8,804 nucleotides of DNA from positions 1-8,804 of the forward strand of contig CAZDZY010000118.1 of the NCBI GenBank assembly GCA_964510055.1, in the 5' to 3' direction. Position 1 is the first letter of the stretch. Every line of letters starts with the position of its first letter. Shown one piece after another: positions 1 to 6,253 of the stretch. Source of the DNA: DTFZ01 sp964510055. GTDB taxonomy: Bacteria; Bacillota; Clostridia; Christensenellales; SZUA-584. The translations under genes and the position numbers were made by a program. The notes beneath the pieces were generated by a model, which was not told where the DNA came from, did not search any database, and was given only the letters and a program-made list of their open reading frames with translations.

Positions 1-330
1 ATATACAACCTCTGCAAGGTGAAAAACGGCGTGATGGAATCGCGGGAATACATATATAAAGAAGAGCACGTAACGCTTAATCTGCCCTGGACGTGGCCTT
101 TCGGGAAGCTTCTCTGGGCTTATAAAGAGGCGTACAGCAGGAACATAGGCACTGACGTGCGCTCGTACACCACCACATTGATGATAGACCTCGGGGAAAA
201 GCTCTATTTTTCTAAAGATACCCAAAAGAACAAACTTAAACTTACTACGTTCGACGATGTTGATATGCTGGAGGGCTACCTTCTGGTCAAACAGCTTCGC
301 GAACAGAAAGAGAAGGAAAATTCAAAATGA
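1..330 (+). CDS. 3' end of an unrecognised protein gene, upstream partner of the kinase
   Basis: Frame 1 is open from the first base to a TGA at 328-330, so this is the C-terminal 109 residues of a longer gene whose start lies outside the window. A GTG at 19 is in frame, but nothing requires it to be the start. The visible part is soluble-looking, with an aromatic stretch (NLPWTWPFGKLLWAYKEAY), a central TTTLMIDLGEKLYF strand-like segment and a charged Lys/Glu-rich tail ending in QKEKENSK. I do not recognise a family. The stop overlaps the start of the next gene (ATGA), which implies co-transcription and translational coupling with the FGGY kinase. A role in the same sugar or polyol pathway is therefore a reasonable guess from context only. 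Confidence 0.75.
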   Translation: MYNLCKVKNGVMESREYIYKEEHVTLNLPWTWPFGKLLWAYKEAYSRNIGTDVRSYTTTLMIDLGEKLYFSKDTQKNKLKLTTFDDVDMLEGYLLVKQLREQKEKENSK

Positions 331-1853
331 AGTATCTGGTGGGCATTGATGAAGGAACGACCGGCTGCAAGGTATGCGTTTTCGATCAGAACGGGGAACT
401 TATATCCAGCGCGTCGCGCGAATACCCCAGTTATTATCCGAAGCCGGGCTATGTGGAGCAGGATATCGCGGAGATAAGGAACAAAGTATTCGATTCGTGC
501 GCCGAGTCTATCGCGAAGTCGGGCGTTGATCCTAAAGACATCATGGGCGTCAGCCATTCGAACCAGGGCATCACGATGGTGCTTATAGACAAGGACGAGA
601 AGGAACTAAGGGAGCATACCATAGGCTGGCAGGACGTAAGGCACGTTGAGGTGATACCAGAACTGCGTAAGAAGATAACTGACGAGGAATATTACCGCAT
701 AAGCGGCATGGCCTTCGGCGCTTATAACATAGCCATACTGAACTGGATACAGAAACACGAGCCTGATACTTGGGCGAAGGTGGCCAAGTGCTGCTCGCAC
801 CAGGATTATTTTTTGCGCCAGTTGGGCGCCGACGGGTTTTTCGTGGACGAAGGCAGCGCCAACTTCATGAGCATGCTCGAGGTTGAGACCAGCGAGTGGG
901 ACGAGCGCCTTATGAGCGTATATAACGTGCGGGGTGACCAGCTGCCCACAGTTATACACAAGCCGGGAACAGTAGTCGGGCACGTTACTGAAGAGGTATC
1001 CAAACGCACCGGACTGCCGGCGGGGGCGTGCGTATGCTCGGGCGGCCTCGACACTAACTGCACCACACTAGGCGCGGGCGGCCTCAACGGCGGCGACGAG
1101 ATACTTATAATAGGGACTGCGGGAGTCTCGATACTCGTTTCCGACAAGCCGATACGCGACCCGAAACTGCGCGTTACGCTGCGCAGCAACCCGGGGCCGG
1201 GTAATTACCAGCTGTACATCATGACGAATACCGGGGCTTCTTCGTTCCGGTGGTTCAGGGACCAGCTTTGCTTCCTCGAGGTGGCGGCGAGCAATCTGAT
1301 GGGCATAGACCCGTACGACATAATTACCCAGATAGCCGGCAACTCACGCCCGGGAGCAAACGGCGTGACCGCGCTCACATGCCTGCAGGGCTCGCACGGA
1401 CGCAGGAAGAACGAAAACGCGCGCGGCTCTTTCCTCGGAATCTCGCTCGGGACGAGCAAGGCGGATATCGCGGAGGCGATACTCGAGGGCACATGCTTTG
1501 AAATGCGCGACCTACTTCAGATGAAGACGGACCTGGGCGCCCCGATAGAGCACGTGCGCCTTTGCGGCGGCGTAGCCAAGAGCCCGGCGTGGTGCCAGAT
1601 GTTCGCGGACATATTGAAAAAACCCATAGAGCTCACGAAGGTAACTGAACTTGGGTGCCTCGGCGCCGCTATGTGCGCAGGCATAGGAGCGGGACTCTAC
1701 AAAGACACCAAAGACGCAGTGGAAAAATGCGTACATATAGTGAAGACTTATAAGCCGGACCCTGCCAAGTTCGCCGCCTACGACGAAGCTTTCGCGCGCT
1801 GGAACAAGGCTTATGAGGCGCTTAACGGGAGCTATTATACGGATATAAGATAA
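327..1853 (+). CDS. FGGY-family carbohydrate/polyol kinase, substrate unknown
   Basis: This encodes a 508-residue protein, the usual length for FGGY kinases (xylulokinase, glycerol kinase, LsrK relatives), which phosphorylate sugars or polyols with ATP in the cytoplasm. The N-terminal phosphate-1 motif GIDEGTTGCK is at residues 6-15. A GWQDVR motif at 100-105 resembles the substrate-site W-x-D-x-R of the family. GGLDT at 239-243 carries the likely catalytic Asp242, GTAG at 263-266 is the phosphate-2 loop, and CGGVAKSP at 413-420 with LGCLGAAMCAGIGAG at 442-456 is the adenosine-binding C-terminal region. The ATG at 327 has AAGGA at 313-317 and overlaps the upstream stop. The motifs do not decide between glycerol, xylulose, ribulose or another polyol, and the unusual neighbour gives no help. 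A terminator follows about 30 bases after the stop. Confidence 0.93.
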   Translation: MKYLVGIDEGTTGCKVCVFDQNGELISSASREYPSYYPKPGYVEQDIAEIRNKVFDSCAESIAKSGVDPKDIMGVSHSNQGITMVLIDKDEKELREHTIGWQDVRHVEVIPELRKKITDEEYYRISGMAFGAYNIAILNWIQKHEPDTWAKVAKCCSHQDYFLRQLGADGFFVDEGSANFMSMLEVETSEWDERLMSVYNVRGDQLPTVIHKPGTVVGHVTEEVSKRTGLPAGACVCSGGLDTNCTTLGAGGLNGGDEILIIGTAGVSILVSDKPIRDPKLRVTLRSNPGPGNYQLYIMTNTGASSFRWFRDQLCFLEVAASNLMGIDPYDIITQIAGNSRPGANGVTALTCLQGSHGRRKNENARGSFLGISLGTSKADIAEAILEGTCFEMRDLLQMKTDLGAPIEHVRLCGGVAKSPAWCQMFADILKKPIELTKVTELGCLGAAMCAGIGAGLYKDTKDAVEKCVHIVKTYKPDPAKFAAYDEAFARWNKAYEALNGSYYTDIR

Positions 1854-1879
1854 TCTGAAATATGCTTTGTTATTGATCT

Positions 1880-1910
1880 GAGGCCGCCCGAAAATCCGGG
1901 GCGGCTTTTT
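1880..1910 (+). terminator. Rho-independent terminator after the kinase operon
   Basis: A 7-bp perfect GC stem, GCCGCCC (1883-1889) with GGGCGGC (1899-1905), encloses a 9-base loop and is followed by TTTTT at 1906-1910. It lies 27 bases after the kinase stop and just before the next promoter, so it separates the two plus-strand units. Confidence 0.9.
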
Positions 1911-1913
1911 GAT

Positions 1914-1942
1914 TTGACAAGGTTTTTGTTACAGTATATAAT
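1914..1942 (+). promoter_or_regulatory. Consensus sigma-70/sigma-A promoter
   Basis: TTGACA at 1914-1919 and TATAAT at 1937-1942 are both perfect consensus hexamers, separated by exactly 17 bases. Transcription would start near 1949, about 20 bases before the ATG at 1971. Its strength suggests high constitutive expression of the membrane protein. No operator-like dyad overlaps it. Its position also shows that a TTG start at 1914 cannot be real. Confidence 0.93.
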
Positions 1943-1970
1943 TTCTTTCGACTGTAAGGAGAATTTGCCA

Positions 1971-2936
1971 ATGAAGAATGACGATATGAAGAGGATACCG
2001 GCTACAAGGGTAACGCTTTCCGCGCCGGCCGTAAGGAACACGACCGTAGTCAGGATATCAGCGCAAAGAAAAAATACTGCCGGAAGAAAACAATACGCGC
2101 CCGCCGCCGGGCGCTATGAGGAGGCCCGGGAGCGCTTTCCCAAAGAGCCTGATTTCTATGAGTCCCAGGGTAAACGCACCAGGGAGACCGGCGATATTTG
2201 GGCGGCTATGGATAGCCGCGCTAAAAAGTCTGATGACTTTTCGGGCGCCCCGAATAACCGCCCCGAAAAGGACGGCGATATTTGGGCGGCCATGGACGAC
2301 CGTCCCATAACCTCAAACGATTTTGCAGCCACGTCAAGCAGGCGCCCCAAAAGGTCCGACGGCTTTTTTACAGTTGAAGACAACGGCTTTGCGCAGACGG
2401 ACGAAATCGAATTCCCGGAGCGCAAGCGAGGTTATTCAGGCTCTTACAGAAAGACTGCGAATGTACGCGCCGGCACTGAAACGCCTTTCGGGTCTTTTGT
2501 TGTTGAAGTGCTGTTCACAGTACTGCTGCTGTCGGCCGTGTGCGCACTTCTTACCGTTCGCCTCGGCGGAGAGAGCCCGTTCTCGTTCTTTTACCCCGGC
2601 AATTCGCTGTGGGCGTGTATATGCCTGAGCGTCGCCGCTTTTGCTCTGCTGCGCATATTCTTCCGCGTTCCGTATTTTGTCGGCGTATTTGCCGCGTTCG
2701 GCACGCTGTTTGCCGTCAACATGGGCTGGCTGACTGGATTGGCACGGCTTTTCCTCAGCGAAAATACTGCTTTTATCGGCGGCCTGGCGCTGTATCTAAT
2801 ATTGCTCGCCGGATTTCTCATGCTGTTATGGCTGCTGTATAGAAAGAGATTTAAGCTGGATCTGGCAGTAAAAATATTGGGCGGGGCGCTGGCAATACTG
2901 GTGCTGGTGAACCTGGTCATCAACTGGCCGATGTAG
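1971..2936 (+). CDS. Membrane protein with repetitive cytoplasmic N-terminus and about five TM segments
   Basis: A 321-residue protein starting at the ATG at 1971, nine bases after AAGGAG (1956-1961). I do not recognise a family. Residues 1-170 are hydrophilic, rich in Arg, Lys and Asp, and probably disordered. Within them, a GDIWAAMD-x-R-x4-S-x-DF unit occurs at residues 74-90 and 102-118, a 28-residue (84-bp) period, with a fading third copy around 122-132 (SSRRPKRSDGF). Residues about 176-196, 211-229, 233-257, 267-290 and 298-317 are hydrophobic membrane segments, with KKR/RKR-type basic residues on the short loops. There is no N-terminal signal peptide, so the repeat region is likely cytoplasmic. 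The gene has its own consensus promoter and terminator and is monocistronic. The repeat could be a protein-docking motif, but that is inference. Confidence 0.85.
   Translation: MKNDDMKRIPATRVTLSAPAVRNTTVVRISAQRKNTAGRKQYAPAAGRYEEARERFPKEPDFYESQGKRTRETGDIWAAMDSRAKKSDDFSGAPNNRPEKDGDIWAAMDDRPITSNDFAATSSRRPKRSDGFFTVEDNGFAQTDEIEFPERKRGYSGSYRKTANVRAGTETPFGSFVVEVLFTVLLLSAVCALLTVRLGGESPFSFFYPGNSLWACICLSVAAFALLRIFFRVPYFVGVFAAFGTLFAVNMGWLTGLARLFLSENTAFIGGLALYLILLAGFLMLLWLLYRKRFKLDLAVKILGGALAILVLVNLVINWPM
2190..2324 (+). repeat. 84-bp-period in-gene tandem repeat (GDIWAAMD units)
   Basis: GGCGATATTTGGGCGGC begins at 2190 and again at 2274, an 84-bp spacing. The flanking codons of the two units keep a similar order (R-x4-S-x-DF) while the DNA between has diverged. 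It is an old internal duplication kept in frame, encoding residues 74-90 and 102-118 of the membrane protein. Confidence 0.85.
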
Positions 2937-2964
2937 GAGAAAAATAATAACCGGAATGAAAAGC

Positions 2965-2992
2965 AAAGCGGCGCAAGACCTGCGCCGCTTTT
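2965..2992 (+). terminator. Strong Rho-independent terminator after the membrane-protein gene
   Basis: An 11-bp perfect stem, AAAGCGGCGCA (2965-2975) with TGCGCCGCTTT (2981-2991), has a 5-base loop AGACC. The T-rich end of the stem runs to 2992. It sits 28 bases after the TAG stop of the membrane-protein gene. Confidence 0.9.
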
Positions 2993-3234
2993 ATGCGCCT
3001 TAAGGCTGCTAAGCCGTAATGCAAACATAAAATTTAGAATTAGAATAAAAGTAACGTTCTGGATTGCCGCGCAAAGCCGTCTAAGCTTCGCTTCCGCAAT
3101 GACGGCTACCGCCGCTGCCTTCCATCCGGTTACGCTTCACTTCGCCTTCATTGCTAAAGCGAAACATAGACGGGATCCTGTATCTTAGTGCCTGGCTGAT
3201 GAGATGAAGGCTTTTATAGGGGTCTTTTTTGTTT
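2993..3234. repeat. Intergenic repeat-like DNA between convergent genes
   Basis: No gene is seen. The stretch 3057-3106 carries two interleaved inverted repeats, ATTGC/GCAAT (3063-3067, 3096-3100) and GCCGTC/GACGGC (3076-3081, 3101-3106), around AAGCTTCGCTTCC. This resembles the GGATTGCC...CGCAATGACGG class of dispersed extragenic palindromes common in many bacterial genomes. From 3120 to 3234 there are imperfect CTTCGCTT-like runs but no further clear structure. No convincing terminator for the minus-strand gpsA-tagD gene was found here. Confidence 0.45.
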
Positions 3235-4680
3235 CTATTTCCCGGCCGTATCCTGTTTTGCCTGCGTCGGCTTTACATCCGGCGTGCGCGGCAGGTAGAT
3301 GACTTCGACGCCTTCGTCTTTGAGGAAATCGAATTTGCCTTCCCAGTTGCCGCCCATCACAAACTTATCTATATGGTGTTCGTGTATATCCGTTTTTTTC
3401 TGCTCCCAGCACGTCTCGGGTATAACGAGGTCTACATACCTTATAGACTCCAGAAGCTTCTTGCGCTGCTCATACGGCAAATAACACTTCTTCTGCTTCT
3501 CTTCTAAGCTGAACTCGTCGGTCGACAGCCCGACTACAAGGTAATCGCCCAGCGCTTTAGCGCGCCGCAGCAGGTTTAGATGCCCGTAATGGAGCAAGTC
3601 GAACGACCCGTACGTTATCACCCTTCTCTTAAATGCGATCCTTCTCCTGTGCCTTTTGCCTTCGAACTGCTCGTCGGCGTACGCTTCCCGCAGCTCCGAC
3701 TTCTGCTTGCGCGCCATAAGGTCATTAAGGGCGTCTTTAGGCGCTTTATGCTCGAACACCACCTGCGCGACGGCCTCGCAGATAGGCAGCTCTATATCGT
3801 ACTCGCGCGAGAGCTGCAACGCCGCGGGAAGGGTGTTCAGTCCTTCAACGACCATGCCTACTTTTTCGGTTGCTTCATCCGCAGAGCACCCCTGGCCGAT
3901 GAAAAAGCCCGCCCTGTTGTTGCGGCTGTGCTCGCTGGTGCACGTTACTATCAGATCGCCTATGCCGGCGAGGCTCTCGAACGTCTGCGGAAAGCAGCCC
4001 ATGCGGCTCCCAAGCCTCGTTATCTCCACCATGCCCCGCGTCATGAGCGCGGCCTTGGCGTTGTCGCCGAGGCCTATGCCCCTCGCTATACCGGCGGCGA
4101 GGGCTATAACGTTTTTCAGCGCGCCGCAGATCTCGATGCCTTTAGCGTCGCGGTTGGTATATACGCGCATAGCGCTGTTGGAAAACACTCTCTGCACTAT
4201 TTCCGCGTCTTCAATGTTTTCGGAGGCTGCCACTATTGCCGTATGGAGGTCGGCGGCGACCTCTTCGGCGTGTGTTGGCCCCGAGAGGGCGACGAGCCGC
4301 AATGACGGGTCGTTGAGTTCGTCCGCTAAAACCTCGGTAATCGTATAATTCGTTACGAATTCGAGCCCCTTTGCCACATTAACAATGAGCTGCCCTTCCG
4401 GTATATACGGCTTAGCCTTCCTTGCAGTTTCGCGCACGTAGACCGACGGCACGGCGAACACTATTATATCCCTGCCGCTGCACGCCTCGGCTATATCGGT
4501 AGTGTAGCTTATGCCCTCGGGTATGGGAGCAGGCAAGTGCGGGTGTTTGTGCGTGGATGACAATAAGCCGATCTCTTCTTTTATTGCCGACCACACAGTT
4601 ACGGCATTGCCGCTGTTGTATAACATGCGGGCAAGGGCAATGCCCCACGTGCCCGCGCCTAATATGCTTACAGACGCCAT
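3235..4680 (-). CDS. gpsA-tagD: GpsA-TagD fusion: glycerol-3-phosphate dehydrogenase / glycerol-3-phosphate cytidylyltransferase
   Basis: One uninterrupted 481-residue frame. Residues 1 to about 335 are GpsA, which reduces dihydroxyacetone phosphate to sn-glycerol-3-phosphate with NAD(P)H. The Rossmann motif GAGTWG is at 8-13, NVAKGLE at 101-107, and GALKNVIALAAGIARG at 186-201 holds the conserved catalytic Lys189, followed by GLGDNAKAALMTRG. Residues about 354-481 match TagD, which makes CDP-glycerol from glycerol-3-phosphate and CTP. YGSFDLLHYGH at 357-367 contains the nucleotidyltransferase HxGH motif, STDEF follows at 386-390, RYVD is at 414-417 and GGNWEGKFDFL at 443-453. A basic linker (KRHRRR...KRR, 342-353) joins them. 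The family's RTxxISTT motif is degenerate here (RTPDVKPT, 465-472). GAGG at 4689-4692 precedes the ATG by 8 bases. Both domains are soluble. It is probably bifunctional and supplies a CDP-glycerol donor for teichoic acid or another glycerol-phosphate polymer. No polymerase gene is nearby. Confidence 0.93.
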   Translation of the reverse strand: MASVSILGAGTWGIALARMLYNSGNAVTVWSAIKEEIGLLSSTHKHPHLPAPIPEGISYTTDIAEACSGRDIIVFAVPSVYVRETARKAKPYIPEGQLIVNVAKGLEFVTNYTITEVLADELNDPSLRLVALSGPTHAEEVAADLHTAIVAASENIEDAEIVQRVFSNSAMRVYTNRDAKGIEICGALKNVIALAAGIARGIGLGDNAKAALMTRGMVEITRLGSRMGCFPQTFESLAGIGDLIVTCTSEHSRNNRAGFFIGQGCSADEATEKVGMVVEGLNTLPAALQLSREYDIELPICEAVAQVVFEHKAPKDALNDLMARKQKSELREAYADEQFEGKRHRRRIAFKRRVITYGSFDLLHYGHLNLLRRAKALGDYLVVGLSTDEFSLEEKQKKCYLPYEQRKKLLESIRYVDLVIPETCWEQKKTDIHEHHIDKFVMGGNWEGKFDFLKDEGVEVIYLPRTPDVKPTQAKQDTAGK

Positions 4681-4716
4681 TTATAAAACCTCACAGCTTT
4701 TTTCTATGCTTCAATT

Positions 4717-4745
4717 AGAATATGATATAAAAGCGGGAATGTAAA
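4717..4745 (-). promoter_or_regulatory. Probable gpsA-tagD promoter
   Basis: Read on the minus strand, TTTACA (4745-4740) and TATTCT (4722-4717) are 17 bases apart, matching five and four of six consensus bases. The predicted start near 4709 gives a leader of about 30 bases before the ATG at 4680. The upstream hexamer lies two bases from the nearer TAATAT-N2-ATATTA dyad at 4748-4761, a typical place for a regulator or an AT-rich UP element. Confidence 0.5.
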
Positions 4746-4747
4746 GT

Positions 4748-4833
4748 TAATATTTATATTACCTACCCAGTCACTGGATTGAATAACCCAAAAGGCAGAC
4801 CCACAATCCAGTGCCGAGGTAATATTTATATTA
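4748..4833. promoter_or_regulatory. Pair of 14-bp dyads flanking a 10-bp inverted repeat, upstream of gpsA-tagD
   Basis: TAATATTTATATTA occurs identically at 4748-4761 and 4820-4833, 72 bp apart. Each copy is a dyad, TAATAT-TT-ATATTA. Between them, CACTGGATTG (4772-4781) and CAATCCAGTG (4804-4813) are perfect 10-bp inverted repeats around a 22-base loop. The 72-bp spacing is close to seven helical turns, which would put two bound proteins on the same face. Alternatives are a 14-bp target duplication around a tiny insertion, or a structured RNA. The pattern is seen directly; the function is inference. Confidence 0.5.
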
Positions 4834-5020
4834 ATCCGTTAGGGTCGTTTGAGCCGGATAAAGACAAGAAATACAGGGCGGGGATATAGTTATTTTGGCT
4901 TAACGGCGAAGGGCGAAAACCGCATAGCTGACGCTACGTCTGGGGGTATTTCATATCCGGGCTTAGCCCTATCCGGACTTTAATGTAATTAAGTGGGCAA
5001 GTCGGGTCTCTGCCCGCGCG
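4834..5020. repeat. Gene-free DNA with a degenerate inverted-repeat element
   Basis: No open frame of note. CCGGATA at 4853-4859 and AAGAAATAC at about 4865-4874 are mirrored by GTATTTCATATCC near 4964-4976 and TATCCGG near 4970-4978, giving an imperfect hairpin-like element of about 125 bp. A 15/16 match to CAAGAAATACAAGGCG recurs near 8524-8539, so the left end may belong to a dispersed family. There is no transposase, so at most this is a small non-autonomous element. Confidence 0.35.
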
Positions 5021-5060
5021 GCCCACACCATGCCCACCCCAAAAAGTCTCACGGCTTTTT
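5021..5060. repeat. Dispersed 40-bp repeat, copy A
   Basis: This is identical over 40 bases to 6254-6293. It starts GCCCACACCATGCCCACC and ends with an inverted repeat (CCCAAAAAG, TCTCACGG loop, CTTTTTGGG). Just upstream, GGCAAGTCGGGTCTCTG at about 4997-5013 is matched before copy B by GGCAAGGCGGGTCTCTG, but the DNA between differs in length. The 5061-5203 stretch that follows holds no gene. It has a bulged hairpin at 5171-5197 (TGGCGAAAAACC with GGTTTTTGCCA). Confidence 0.75.
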
Positions 5061-5203
5061 GGGTACCCCGGGATAGCTTTGCGCAGCTTCGACACGGGCA
5101 TTAAATTGCATGGCTTATATTCTGGTTGACAATTTCATGAACGGGAAAGAACAAGCAGAGCCGGAAAAACTGGCGAAAAACCAACGGGTTTTTGCCAATT
5201 GAA

Positions 5204-5225
5204 AAAGGAGAGTTTCCTCTCCTTT
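5204..5225 (-). terminator. Terminator of the first zinc-ribbon gene
   Basis: A 9-bp perfect stem, AAAGGAGAG with CTCTCCTTT, closes a 4-base loop that reads GAAA (a GNRA tetraloop) on the minus strand. The minus-strand product ends in a run of five T. It lies 11 bases after the stop of the zinc-ribbon gene. It is a member of a hairpin family repeated several times up to 8660. Confidence 0.88.
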
Positions 5226-5236
5226 ATCGTTTTTGT

Positions 5237-5443
5237 TTAATACCTTCTGTTGCCGCCGCCGTATCCGCCGCTGCGTCCGCCGCCGTATCCGCCTTCGTTG
5301 CGCTGCTGCTTTCTGGCTTTCCTGCAAGCCGGGCATCTCTGCGGTTCGTTATCAAATCCTTTTTCTTTGTAAAAAGCCTGTTCGCTTTCGTTAAAAACAA
5401 ATTCCGCGTTGCAATCTTTGCAAATCAAGTTCTTGTCTGCCAT
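5237..5443 (-). CDS. Small zinc-ribbon protein with GGY-rich tail (zf-trcl type)
   Basis: A 68-residue protein. Cys8-x2-Cys11 and Cys37-x2-Cys40 form a four-cysteine zinc ribbon of the 'probable zinc-ribbon' class. The core F-x-F-x5-E-x-A-F-Y-x-E-K-G-F-x-N-E-P-x-R-C-P-A-C is typical of that family. Residues 41-48 are basic (RKARKQQR), and 50-68 form a glycine/tyrosine tail (GGYGGG, GGYGGGNRRY) like RGG/GGY tails that bind RNA. An exceptionally strong AAGGAGG site at 5453-5459 lies 9 bases before the ATG. The leader is bounded upstream by the terminator at 5643-5664, and I could not assign a promoter in it. Function is unproven; RNA or ribosome-associated stress roles are often supposed for similar proteins. 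A near-identical paralogue begins at the right edge of the window. Confidence 0.92.
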   Translation of the reverse strand: MADKNLICKDCNAEFVFNESEQAFYKEKGFDNEPQRCPACRKARKQQRNEGGYGGGRSGGYGGGNRRY

Positions 5444-5627
5444 TTCGAATTACCTCCTTAATTTATTTTGGACAAAAATGATTCTTTGACTCGTATCTCC
5501 AAAAAATTAAGAGGTTTACGGAAAAAATTATTACTGCCAATCTGTCTCTTTCGAGCTGTGTAAGCGTAACACGGTTTAAGGTAAAACACAAGCTTTATTT
5601 TTACGCTCCAAATTTCCGATATTTAAA
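5444..5627. other. AT-rich leader/intergenic DNA upstream of the zinc-ribbon gene
   Basis: Apart from the AAGGAGG ribosome site at 5453-5459, nothing definite is seen. The minus-strand promoter of the zinc-ribbon gene must lie here. TTGGCA (5540-5535) resembles a -35 box, but no good -10 lies at the right distance. Confidence 0.4.
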
Positions 5628-5723
5628 GGCCCTCATAAAACTAAAAAAGGAGCGTTCCGCTCCCGCTGTTCCAGCCTGTTTTCAGGCATCTAACGCGCCC
5701 TCCGCAAGCCTCGGATAGATACG
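5628..5723 (-). repeat. Dispersed ~97-bp repeat, copy 1 (contains a terminator)
   Basis: This aligns over its whole length with 6297-6393. The outer 29 bases (5695-5723 and 6365-6393) are identical, and the inner part has scattered substitutions and 1-base indels. It carries its own minus-strand terminator. It encodes residues 99-111 and the stop of the 111-residue protein, so part of the repeat is read as protein in this copy only. Confidence 0.85.
5643..5664 (-). terminator. Terminator of the 111-residue unknown gene
   Basis: On the minus strand, GGAGCG-GAA-CGCTCC (5663-5649) is followed directly by TTTTTT (5648-5643). It is 18 bases after the TGA at 5682-5684 and lies inside the dispersed repeat. 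Confidence 0.88.
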
Positions 5724-6017
5724 GTCTGCGCTTTGGCAGCATAATATTTCCTTCATGCTTAAGTATACCACGGCAATCGAATCTTCCTCTTTAGATAGCC
5801 TATAGCTTTCGTTGCTCTGATTCTTTTTGCATTCCGGATTGATGTTGACCCAATTTAAAAGCCCTTTGATATTTACGTCTTCTATCGAAGGCGCCTCCTC
5901 GTTGCACTGGCAGAATATCGCCAGTTCTTCATCGCCCATCGGGCTGTTTATCGACCCGCTGTGCAGGCAGACTCTGATAAAGCTTTTTCCGTTGTTCCGT
6001 GTATTATATATCTTCAT
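5682..6017 (-). CDS. Unknown 111-residue cytosolic protein
   Basis: The start is placed at ATG 6015-6017, with GGGGAG (6029-6024) six bases upstream. An ATG 18 bases further up has no ribosome site and would fall at or before the predicted transcription start. The protein is soluble, with six cysteines (17, 36, 38, 63, 93, 94), including a CQC at 36-38 and CC at 93-94, and no membrane segment. I recognise no family. Residues 99-111 (RIYPRLAEGALDA) are encoded by a dispersed repeat that is non-coding elsewhere, which suggests the original C-terminus was replaced or extended. A proper promoter, ribosome site and terminator all support it being expressed, but the short length and repeat tail leave some doubt. 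Confidence 0.65.
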   Translation of the reverse strand: MKIYNTRNNGKSFIRVCLHSGSINSPMGDEELAIFCQCNEEAPSIEDVNIKGLLNWVNINPECKKNQSNESYRLSKEEDSIAVVYLSMKEILCCQSADRIYPRLAEGALDA

Positions 6018-6037
6018 TTTATTCTCCCCATACAAGT

Positions 6038-6046
6038 ATTATATCA
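6038..6046 (-). promoter_or_regulatory. Extended -10 promoter of the 111-residue gene
   Basis: The minus strand reads TGATATAAT (6046-6038), a TGn motif joined to a perfect TATAAT. No good -35 is present at 17 bases (TATCTA), which is typical of extended -10 promoters. Transcription would start around 6030, close to the ribosome site at 6029-6024. Confidence 0.65.
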
Positions 6047-6063
6047 CAAAACATCCGGGATAG

Positions 6064-6253
6064 ATACACAAAACATCGAATATTAGTTTGCATTTTAAAG
6101 CGGCTTTTTTAAGACTGCGGCGAGCTACCCTTAAAAGCGGTGAATTAAAAAGAGAGTTTCCTCTCCCTACAGGATATCAAATATAATTTGTAGGCAAGGC
6201 GGGTCTCTGATTTGCCCCGTAAAGCTTCGCTTTTCGGGGGCCACGGATACGCA
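6064..6253. repeat. Gene-free repeat-rich interval
   Basis: It contains a GAGAG-TTTC-CTCTC hairpin at 6152-6165 preceded by AAAAA, ending in CAGGATAT, closely matched at 8397-8425. It then has GGCAAGGCGGGTCTCTG at 6193-6209, the forerunner of repeat copy B. A second hairpin follows, CCCCGTAAAGC-TTC-GCTTTTCGGGG (6215-6239), with one T-T mismatch, and is absent from copy A. A 67-residue minus-strand frame across this region is judged non-coding. Confidence 0.5.

Noticed and set aside
1914..1970. TTG start for the membrane protein at 1914
   Set aside because: These bases are the promoter itself (TTGACA to TATAAT); AAGGAG before the ATG at 1971 fixes the real start.
3201..3240. T-rich stretch near the end of gpsA-tagD as its terminator
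   Set aside because: The T-run is on the plus strand only and no hairpin precedes it on the minus strand.
3630..3650. Separate internal start giving free TagD
   Set aside because: GTG at codon 354 has a purine-rich run directly against it with no spacing, so independent initiation is poorly supported; the frame is continuous.
3580..4348. Long plus-strand frames (241 and 230 codons) opposite gpsA-tagD
   Set aside because: They are antisense shadows of a clearly recognised gene and carry no family motifs or ribosome sites.
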